NCBI GenBank assembly: GCA_030522415.1 | Contig: CM060125.1 | Location: 28,307,667 to 28,371,666, forward strand | Direction: 5' to 3' | Origin: Channallabes apus | Lineage: Eukaryota > Chordata > Actinopteri > Siluriformes > Clariidae | DNA length: 64,000 nt | Shown: positions 55,301 to 64,000 of the stretch, one piece after another | How the letters are laid out: the number at the start of each line of letters is the position of its first letter | Numbering within the stretch: the first letter of the stretch is position 1 | Notes under the pieces: generated by a model | The model's database searches: none | Told to the model about the DNA's origin: nothing | Seen by the model: the letters and a program-made list of their open reading frames with translations, nothing else | Made by a program: the position numbers and the translations under genes

Positions 55301-56343
55301 TGCAGGCTTTGTCCGATGTCCTCTGCGGCCCTACAGGTAGAGCGGGAGAGCTATAACTCTGTTTGGTTTTGTTATTTCTCATGGGTCAGAAAGAAAATCG
55401 GCAATTGCAGGGCAAGTCTGGCACCAAGAGCAAAAAAAATAAATAAATCATATATGAGGCCAGGCTGAAGGTGCAGTTATTAAAGGCATAGAAATAACCT
55501 GTTTTGTGGCTGTGTGTCGGTCGGTTGGTTGTGTGTTTGGGTGTACATGCAATTCAAGAAATTATAAGGTTAAGGTTTTGGTTCTGCTCGAAGCAGGATT
55601 CTGCTTTTCAATCTTCTCGGGATGTGTCGGACCACATCCAGGTGTGCTTTTAAACCACCATTCCTGGTGCTGTGGATGGTTATTTTATGGTGGTTTGTAA
55701 GTACAAAATACCCCAACAAACCAAAAACGAAAAAGTGGGAAGCTGAGGCAATGAATGAAAACGCATTGGGGAGAAAAACGAAACAAAACATGACATTAAA
55801 TCAGAAAGCACAAAAGCAAGTCTGGAAAAAGGTCAACAATACCTACAGCAAAATCGCATCATCGAAAAATAAAAGCGCAATAGCAATTTAGACAAAACAA
55901 AATGAACGAATCTTTTCTGTTGACTTTTTCGAGTCATTTAGTTCATTTCGTTCCTTTGATCAGAAATAAAATAAAATGTTACATTTTCAATAAACACACC
56001 ACCAACACATCTACATACAGTATACAAATTTTGTCTATAGTTCCAGTACTGAAAATATTATGATGCAGCTAAGGACGTATTATGATAAACAGAATAAGTA
56101 GCTCACCTCTCATATCTTCTGGTCCAAGTCGTTCATTCTTTTAAATCTATTGCGTCTATGAGAGTCATGTGACAAAAGAACATGCACGCCCAGTAGAAAA
56201 TTAATAAATCAGTCTCCGAGACTACTCGTTCTTCTGAGTCACATTAAAGACTAATTAAAGAATTGAAAGAGATCTAAAAATGAAGATGAATTTGTATTTA
56301 TTTTTTCTAATATATAATAAGCCTGGTACTATAATCTTCTTAC
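52388..56343. other. Long gene-free stretch
   Basis: No exon or transposon identified over nearly 4 kb. (CA)n runs at 52859-52882 and 54744-54757. 53400-54130 is mostly repeat-free and includes TTCCTAATTAAACAACATGA (54084-54103); it could be regulatory. TACTGTA near 53700 and TACAGTA near 54728 and 56018. Confidence 0.4.
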
Positions 56344-56389
56344 CTGGCATGCAAAAGGACCAGCCAATGCCCTGCAACCTAACAAGTTC
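56344..56389 (-). other. Candidate 46-bp exon, minus strand
   Basis: On the minus strand a pyrimidine-rich tract (56451-56397, with TTTCTTTTTTCCCCCTTTTC) leads to GTGACAG, then 46 bp starting GAACTTGTTAGG and ending CATGCCAG|GTAAGA. One phase reads ELVRLQGIGWSFCMP. Both splice sites look strong by eye. I recognise no gene; in repeat-rich DNA such pairs also arise by chance. Confidence 0.22.
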
Positions 56390-57397
56390 CTGTCACAAAC
56401 CCAGATTAAAGAAAAGGGGGAAAAAAGAAACCGGAAGGATGCCTGGTGTGAAACCTGTGTCAATCAATCGATAAATAAAGAAAGAAAAATGACTGCGTCC
56501 ATGCCATGTTTATCTCAGCAACCATTTCTGGGCCCCAGTGTGCCATGGTGTAGAACCTGAACATCTAGATCTTAAAATACATCAAGATGAACAGCTTTGT
56601 GGCTTCCCAGTTGTCCAGCTTGGAAATGCACTTCTTTGGTCTATTTCTGAAAACGGAGACAATACAGTGTGTGTAGGCTGGTTTTCATGACTCACTTATA
56701 ATCCCAGTCATTACTTCTGCAGATTTACTCTTGCATTTAAAGATTCCCGTTATTTTCCAAAGATGATGAAACTACAGTACAGGCTAGATTCTCTAGCTGA
56801 TTATTTAATGAGAGACACATTAATAAGAGTTGGAAAGGGGGAAGAAAAAATTCTGACCCATGCAATCCCTGACTAAAGCAGCCTCGGCAGGGAACCGCAG
56901 TTCTGAACCAGGCATCTGTTCTAACAGGCCGTCGACAGGCAGTCAGCATTTCTTGCCAACACATAAAGGAGTATTTCATAACCAGATTACAGCTCAGTCG
57001 GAGTCTCGAGCTTGTCTAAATGAAAAACAACACAGGTATTTCTGATACAACGTGAATAGGACTTTAGCGAAGGCTTGTTTAGCAGCACTCAGCTCTTTTA
57101 ATAGATTTAATTAGCTTTGCAGAGGGCAATAGAACCTGCCAGGGTTCTATAGGGAGCACTGTGCTAATGCTACGTTAGGTTTCTTTGTATTTAGACAACA
57201 TGTCCCCAGTCCAGTGCACACTGAGAGCTTGTACTAATGTGTCTTATTGAGAAGGGCATGTCTGGCAGGCAATGCAGGACGTTTGAGAAATATATTTGCA
57301 TAGTTCCATTGAGTTTTTGTATATTTGATACAGTACTGCGACAGTCCAATGGGGTTAAACTAGTGGATCATTTCTATAAATGAAAGCTGGGTAGATG
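56390..57397. other. Gene-free stretch
   Basis: No exon or transposon recognised. 57095-57260 is repeat-free and moderately GC-rich. TACAGTA near 56775 and 57333. Confidence 0.4.
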
Positions 57398-57595
57398 GGG
57401 TCAGGGGTAGCTCAGTGGTTAAGGCATTGGACTACGGTTCGGAAGATCCCAGGTTCAAACCCCACAACCACCAAGTTGCCACTGTTGGGCCCTTGAGCAA
57501 GGCCCTTAACCCTCAACTGCTCAGTTGTGTAATGAGATAAAAATGTAAGTCGCTCTGGATAAGAGCGTCTGCCAAATGCCTAAATGTAAATGTTA
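57398..57595 (+). mobile_element. tRNA-derived SINE, AAGTCGCTCTGGATAAGAGCG tail type
   Basis: Clean full-length copy: GTCAGGGGTAGCTCAGTGGT head, AGGTTCAAACCCCACAACC (B box), GTTGCCACTGTTGGGCCCTT, AAGTCGCTCTGGATAAGAGC tail and TGCCTAAATGTAAATG end. Confidence 0.94.
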
Positions 57596-58224
57596 AAGTC
57601 CTGTAATAGAAAAATAACCAGCAATAGGAGTTACTGCTGCCATCCCTGAAATTCCTTCTGTTTCATTCATTTTAACCCGCGCTGTTTCAGTGTCTGTAGC
57701 TTTCAAATGAACTGCCCCTGAAAACCCCTTTGTTCAAGTGCATTTTCCTAGCCAATCAGATTACAGAAAAAGGAAATGGTTGGGAAACAAAACCCCCTTT
57801 TTAACCCACTATCGTTCGGGAAATACTCACTTGGCAGACTTACGGTACCAATGATTACATTTAGCAAAACTGAATTAAATAAATGAAAGGGTTTTCAGTG
57901 GCAACTGATTTAACAGTTTTATTCATAATGACCTCCTCAATGTTCACTGATATAAAAGTTAAAAGGCACTCAAAAAATAATAATAATAATAATTTCCAAG
58001 CCCTTTTTTTTTTGGTTTATTATTTAGTGATTTCTTTTTCAAAATATTTTTTGTCATTTTTATGTTGCAAATCAACGCGAATAACAATTTAAAAAATCAC
58101 ATTTATTTAAACCTAAAAATGTGCAAAATTATTAATAGTGGTATTTGTAAGTTACTCAATGTGGTTATTCACCTGATTAAGGTTTAAAACTTAAGGGTTA
58201 AAAAGGTGTAAAATACATAGACGG
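57596..58224. other. Gene-free stretch
   Basis: A short AAT run (57975-57991) and T run (58005-58014). No gene recognised. Confidence 0.4.
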
Positions 58225-58490
58225 TAGGGCTGCAACTAACGATTATTTTGATAATCGATTAGTTGGCCGATTATTTTTTCGATTAATCGGATAAAAACTA
58301 AACGCTTTAATATGGTGTTTTGCTTAACTATATAAAACAATAAATCAGGGTATTATTTATGTATAAAAGTAAACTTTAAAAAATGCAATAACCACATAGA
58401 GTTTACTTATCTTTTATTTTGACATTAAACCTTATTTTATGTAAATCAACATTTTTGTTTTTAACAATAATTGCAGATGGCAAGTTGACA

Positions 58491-58521
<31 letters not shown>

Positions 58522-59806
58522 CAGTGTATATATAGTTTTAAAAAATGCACATTCAGTTCTTAATGACCTCATTTTTTTTTAATTCTCTTAAATTAATTCA
58601 ACTTAATAAGAAGAATAATAGACTTCTAGATTATTATGATATTATTTTTAATTAAAGTGTCTCTTGCTACATCCTTTTCACGGTTTATACATACTTTCGA
58701 TCCTCTTGTGTATTTTATCCTTTTTTTTTTTGTTGTCTCAAGAAAATAATAATAATAAAATAAGGCGGCGCGGTGGTGTAGTGGTTAGCACTGTCGCCTT
58801 GCACCTCCAGGGTCTGGGTTCGATTCCCCGGCCAGGCTCGATTCCCGTCTCTGTATGTGCATGGAGTTTGCATGTTCTCCCCGTGCTTGGTGGGTTTCCT
58901 CCGGGTACTCCGGTTTCCTCCCACAGTCCAAAGACATGCAGATTAGGCTAATTGGCGTTCCTAAAATTGACCATAGTGTGTGAATGTGCGTATGTGTGTG
59001 TGTGTGTGCGCCCTGCGATGAATTGGCACGCTGTCCAGGGTGTACCCCGCCTTGTGCCCTAAGCCTCCTGGGATAGGCTCCAGGCCCCCCGCGACCCTGT
59101 ATATAAGGATAAAGCGGTATAGAAGATGAATGAATGAATGAATGAATAATAAAATAAATAGATATACAGTATAGACCATTTTGCTATACTAGACATTCTC
59201 GCAATACGGCGACGTAGGGAGAGAAAATAAATCGCCGCTACTGAGTTCACTCTCTTTATTTTTCCCCTTTTTCCGCATTTCCCTCTGTATAGCATGTAGG
59301 ATTATGGGATATATCCGGTCCTCCGAAGTGTAAAGTGAACGTGAAGAAAATGCACTAGAAGTGTTTTCCTTGCGTTCGTTGGGATTTGAACGTCATGAAA
59401 AAGCTGCATGTAACGTTTTTTTTTTTTTGACACCATATAAACGCGCAGCCGGACAAACGCACGTCACCAAAGCCCGTGTGAACTCTCTCGCTGACTTATA
59501 TGTAAAAACCCTCGGCACGTCATCCGCGCTCACTGGACGCTATGAACGGCATAAAAACGCTCGATTTTAATGCCCGATAAGAGGCGTTTAACGTAAACTG
59601 CTCTCATACCTTGGAGGACTTGGGGCGCGCGCTTTTTCCTGCAAATGCTTGTGTAAACTCCATTGCGAGCGACTGTGTATCTGTGTGTCTTTGTGCATCT
59701 TGTGGTCGCGCGCCTCAATAATATGAGCAGCCCAACTAATCGATAACGGCATTCGTTGACAACAAATTTCATTATCGATAATTATCGATTAGTTGTTGCA
59801 GCCCTA
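58225..59806. mobile_element. hAT-type element with 8-bp target duplication and nested SINE
   Basis: Ends are TAGGGCTGCAACTAACGATT and, read inward from the right, TAGGGCTGCAACAACTAATC. ATAGACGG flanks both sides (58217-58224 and 59807-59814), an exact 8-bp duplication as expected for hAT. ATAATCGATTAGTTGGCCGA and GATAATTATCGATTAGTTG form the subterminal arms. The left half is AT-rich with a (GT)n run (58493-58518). The right half (59180-59750) is CpG-rich and may hold the ancestral promoter. No transposase ORF was found, so it is non-autonomous. A SINE sits inside at 58764. Confidence 0.92.
58764..59144 (+). mobile_element. Full-length V-SINE/Mermaid-like SINE with 13-bp target duplication
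   Basis: The best-preserved copy of this family in the window: GGCGGCGCGGTGGTGTAGTG head, GGTTCGATTCCCCGGCC, CATGGAGTTTGCATGTTCTC core, GTACTCCGGTTTCCTCCCAC, GGGATAGGCTCCAGGC, and the tail AAGCGGTATAGAAGATGAAT plus (GAAT)n. AATAATAAAATAA occurs at 58751-58763 and 59145-59157, a perfect 13-bp duplication. It interrupts the hAT element, so the SINE is the younger insertion. Confidence 0.96.
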
Positions 59807-59814
59807 ATAGACGG

Positions 59815-60779
59815 GAAATGTAGCTCCCTTTTATAAATTTGCAGCTTCCATTGTACATTTTATAATGATAAACTGGTTTAAGTTGAGCAAACCATTATGT
59901 AATAACACACACGATCCAGTACATCTCCACATGATGGATCTGTTGCTGAAATTAGTAAAAGTTTCACAAGAATTCCATTAGGTTCATTATGGTCACTCCT
60001 CAAAATGATGATCCTGAAGATTTATCCTGCTTGAGCATGTAATACACGCAGTATTGCAAACAATAGTGCACCGTTTCAATGAATAGATGGACACGTGAGC
60101 TTTAGTATTTTTGCCAAACCATCTCAGAATTGTCCCTACTAAAAATTAAATCTGAAGTTAAATCTTTAACATACATGTACTTTTGGGATAGCTGTCAGAA
60201 CATTTCCACCATAAATACTCAATAATTGCTTCTGGCTAAATGAAAATAAATAAATAAAACGATGACTCCTTGGTAGATTTGATCCCTGAGCCAGAGGCTG
60301 ATCAACATTTTTCCCTCTACTTTCTACTATTGTCATGAAATATCACAATATCTGAAGACAAAATTGGACGGGAAGTGTTTCATGTCAAGACGTGCAGCTT
60401 TACATCTGAATGCTAAAAGTACTGACATTGGAGACTCCTTCACCAATGCTTATTACATACATCCTATACTGTGTGTATTAGAAAGAGCAGATCTGTATAA
60501 ACTTTGTATTATTGTCCTACGTGCTGCTATAGAAAACAAATCGACATAACCTGATCCATAAGATTTGAGAATTCAATGCCAGCTAAGAAATAAAATTGCT
60601 CTCCGTTATCGCGAGAATTTTTCCCCTACATTCTTTTCTTTATTTGCAGTTTTATAAACAATTCCTACATTTTTTTAATTTTATATGGAATTTATTTTTT
60701 TTAAACATTGATTAGGGAGCACAATTGCAAGTTCCTTCACAAGTTAATGATGTTCCTCTTCTAGCCGACTCACTAAACC
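59815..60779. other. Gene-free stretch
   Basis: AT-rich with no exon or transposon recognised. Confidence 0.4.
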
Positions 60780-61090
60780 TGATAATTAACTGAGCGGTTC
60801 AATGAGACGCCTTTAAGAAGAAAAATCACCAAACCGCAGCCCTTCAGGAGACGAGTTTTGGCGAAAATCCATCCAAGTTCTTGCTTCTACTCTCTGTAGT
60901 GTGTGTCTGGATGTGTCGCTTTACACAACTCCCTCGTAATGTCAGTCATTATGTCCTCATTTATTTCCACTTTGGTCATCAGGCAGGCATGATTAAAGCA
61001 TTATTGGCAGCTCCAGTTAAGAATCCATCCCAGATTATGAAGGCTGGCCTGCAGCTATTGGTTTGATTTTAGCTGATAATTTAGAATAAA
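60780..61090. promoter_or_regulatory. Candidate regulatory block
   Basis: Repeat-free sequence with CATGATTAAAGCATTATTGG and GCTGATAATTTAGAATAAATC words and balanced composition. Resembles enhancer DNA in texture only; untested. Confidence 0.22.
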
Positions 61091-64000
61091 TCACTTTCTG
61101 TCAAATTATATGTTGCCCGTAAAATGATCCCCTTATGTTGATTTAATATGGTGAGAATGAAATATTGCACTTGGCACAGTAATGACAAGGGGGAAGGAAA
61201 GAAAATAAGGTTTAGTTTTGTACCCTGAGGTGTTATTGATTCATCTTGCGGGATCTTAATAAATGTACAATACATAAAAGCTATATAAGAACAGAAAGGT
61301 TCCTACTAGAATCAGGGCTTCCTGGGAACCCCCCCCCCCCCCCCATGTAAATTCATACAGTATACAGTAGTACACAACATTACACTTAATGTTCACAATG
61401 TATTTTTTCAATGAAGTTTTCAGTGGATCTTTGGGGGAACAACCCACAGGGAGCTCTTAAGCGTCCCATATTGTAATGCTCTAAGAACAAGGAAATATAA
61501 TTCTTCGAGGTCTCAAATGATCCTGCAATCTTTCTTTGTTTCCTTAATTTTTCACATTTGTCATTTCAGTGCATGCAGCTTTAAATGAACGGCCCTTTGA
61601 GGAACCAATCGTAATGCAGGAACCGTGTTTGGGACCTTATAAAGTATTTCCCTTCCATTTTAGGCAATAATTATCGATGTAAAAGCAATGCATTCCTTCA
61701 ACCAAAGAAGGACAAGTTAGATGGTAATGGTTAGCTGCTGACCATAAACTGCTAACCTAGCCCATCTTATAAGCTCTAAAAATCTCCAGGTTAGTCTTCA
61801 GTGGTAAGCTGTTACCCTCCTGCCTTATTTACTGTAGTCTCTTAGTATACAGTATGATGTCACAATGGGGGGAAAATCTGATCGGGTTGTTTAAGGCCCA
61901 GTCAATACAAAGATACAACAGATGAAGGTCCCCACTCACTGATTTCTTTGTGTGTTTACATAAACTGGAGACCTGTTGGAAAGCTGAAACATGGCTTTAC
62001 AATAGGTTCCCCATTACATTTTAAATCATTTTATTCATGGGAAACTAACAAGACATCATCTCACACTTTAAACCCATAATATTTAGGACCATGTTAGTGT
62101 TTCTCCATCAGGTGTGGGTTCAATCGGCCACTAAAAATTCCCAAACAGCGATTTGCCATCATGTTAAATTGGAAAGCAGCCAAAAGGATTTACAATAAAG
62201 AGGAAAAAAAAAGTCCCCACTAGAGGTGATGTGGTTGTGTGGACGCGATATTACAGTAGTGCTGCACATGGGGGAGATGCGATGAACCTACAGTAATATT
62301 AAAATGAATACAGTAATATTTTTGTAAGAAAATGAAAGAGAGCAAACATTACAACATTAAGACATGTGACATGAGATACAGTACATGCTCTGTTTCAGTC
62401 TCAATGTCCAATCGAAATTCTAATTCTTATAAGGAAACTTAAGGGACCAATGATGCTGAGGTCGAGCAACAAGAACCCGAACGCATCACTTTACCAAAGT
62501 CATCATCACAATGTTGCTACACGTACTTTATAACTATCCGATGTACAGTAAGGGTTCCTGGGTTCCTGATATGCAGCTTGGTCCATCTTTATGGTCTATT
62601 CATGTACTGAAAAAAATTTTTTTTAAGACATTAAAAACCTCACAATGCATTATCTCCAAAAAGTGTCAGTTTTTTTTTTATATGACACACATGATATACA
62701 GCGTGATGTACATGTACAGTCTGTGGTTTTTAACTTTTTTATTGCACGTCATGTAAAGTACAGAAGAAAATAAATTTTTGAAGAATTCAGGGTGATGTAA
62801 ATTATTCAGTTGTGCCAGTCGGACAAGGTGACCAGAGCCACACTGGCTTCCCTTTGAACCGAGCATTGGTTATTCAGTGTTGTAATTTTTTGATATTAAA
62901 ACATAATAAAGGACATTGAGGTACAGTACAGTTTGCCCGGGTAGGTCTTTTTGTAATTGGTCTATACGGTGACCCAGTTTAGATTGGCATTTTCCATTAA
63001 TAATGAGATTAATATTCAGGAACATTTGGAAATTTGACAACCTGGAGGACAGCTACAGTATAGGGTTGACCCGTGTACTTAATATCTGAGCTGTTTAGAA
63101 AAGTCACCCAAATTCAGAATTCAATAAAAGTAAAAAGTTTGTTTAAAAAAAGTTGTTGTACAAAGTTTCCTTCTGTACTGATAGTGAGAGTCATTTTTTT
63201 TAATATCTCACACCTTATTTCACCCATGAAACTCTTGATAATTTTTCTTGATAGGCTAAATAAATGGGAATGGGAAATCTGAAGCTTTTATGTAAGTTTT
63301 ATATTTGGTGGCTCAGTGAGATGAAAAATGAAAAGATTCTGCAGTTTTATCACGTAGGAGATGTCGTACATATTGAACCGTATTCAAAACGACCCATGAG
63401 ATCGAGTTTCTCTGTGTGCAATGATAAAAATGAAGAACACTGAGACTACCTCTCTCTCTCTCCCTCTCTCTCTTTCTTTCTCTTTCTCTGTGTGTGTTTG
63501 TGTTCTTATGTCTCTATGCTAGGTAACCAGCAACGGATCACATACGTACAGTACTGTACATCGTCCTCTATAATATATATATATAAATCATATACTGTAT
63601 ACATGATTTATAGCCAATTACAGTCACATCAAAGAAAACTAGGACCAAGAGTCCAAGAGCAAAAAAATAATAATACTTGGTTTGTGGTTACATTCTGTAT
63701 ATTGTATTAAATTATCTTCGAACGCTTGTGGTGTTCCTCACTCCTCATACCTGTCATATTGCTCTACCGAGACCTTTCCATGTCCTGTTTTCCAATTTGT
63801 TTCCTGTTCCTCTTCTGCTCTCGATATCCTACTACTTGTGACCTTTTCAGACCTCAATAAATTCTTCTTCTTTTTTTTTCATCCCCTTCTCCATGCTCCG
63901 TTCACACGAAAGCACGATGTCATGGATGTTTGTCCAAGTAATGAGCGAATGTGAGAAACTCGGGTTTTGCCAGTACCTGTCGTAAGCTGTAGCATCTCAA
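61091..64000. other. Gene-free stretch with simple repeats
   Basis: It contains a C run (61331-61344), a (CT)n region (63452-63490) and a T run (63871-63880). About 14 TACAGTA/TACTGTA 7-mers fall here, including tandem or mirrored pairs near 61353/61359 and 63547/63552. No exon, SINE or transposon recognised. Confidence 0.45.

Overview
The window is vertebrate nuclear DNA, almost certainly from a ray-finned (teleost) fish. It is AT-rich, has no bacterial-style gene packing, and has no open reading frame that I can defend as an intact host protein. It is crowded with teleost repeat families: Tc1/mariner DNA transposons, hAT elements ending in CAGAGGTGG or TAGGGCTGCAAC, an RTE-clade (Rex3/Expander-like) LINE with a (GATG)n tail, three or four tRNA-derived SINE families including a V-SINE/Mermaid-like one, and long microsatellites. 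An otophysan such as a catfish is plausible from the SINE and Tc1 mix. That is inference, not something the sequence proves.

Layout. 1-5 kb: quiet DNA, then an RTE fragment and a minus-strand Tc1 fossil. 5-9 kb: SINEs and a second minus-strand Tc1 fossil. 10.3-11.3 kb: a diverged tandem array with a unit of about 115 bp, followed by a GC-richer regulatory-looking block. 12.4-16.8 kb: a mariner fossil, a hAT element with a perfect 8-bp target duplication, a recursive-splice-like site, and a Tc1 fossil. 17-25 kb: candidate conserved non-coding DNA, SINEs, and a 66-bp twin-primed RTE insertion with a 12-bp target duplication. 26.8-31.8 kb: a deleted Tc1, a SINE that carries upstream flank, a duplicated 200-bp unit, and LINE and mariner pieces. 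35-37 kb: a Tc1 interrupted by a 1.1-kb inverted-repeat element. 39.5-44.1 kb: a mariner-ended element filled with GT repeats, then long degenerate GATG/GATA and CACATGA-rich arrays. 44.8-47.4 kb: SINEs and a 21-bp minisatellite. 48.4-52.4 kb: two large Tc1 elements, the second nearly intact. 56-59.8 kb: a SINE and a hAT element containing a nested SINE. The last 4 kb hold only simple repeats and low-complexity DNA.

The most unusual signal is not a gene. The 7-mers TACAGTA and TACTGTA are strongly over-represented: about 75 by my hand count against roughly 13 expected from composition. In five places, comparison with a paralogous repeat copy in the same window shows that CAGTA or CTGTA is an extra 5 bp placed exactly at a TA. 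That is the canonical excision footprint of Tc1-type transposons whose ends read CAG, which is how several elements in this window begin. The DNA therefore appears to carry a fossil record of many cut-and-paste visits that left no transposon behind.

Host biology is mostly invisible. The window looks like a gene desert or one very long intron. On the + strand there is a recursive-splice-like site near 15.19 kb and a possible 41-bp exon near 38.95 kb. On the - strand there are splice-site-bounded candidates near 21.7 and 56.37 kb. All of these need transcript evidence.
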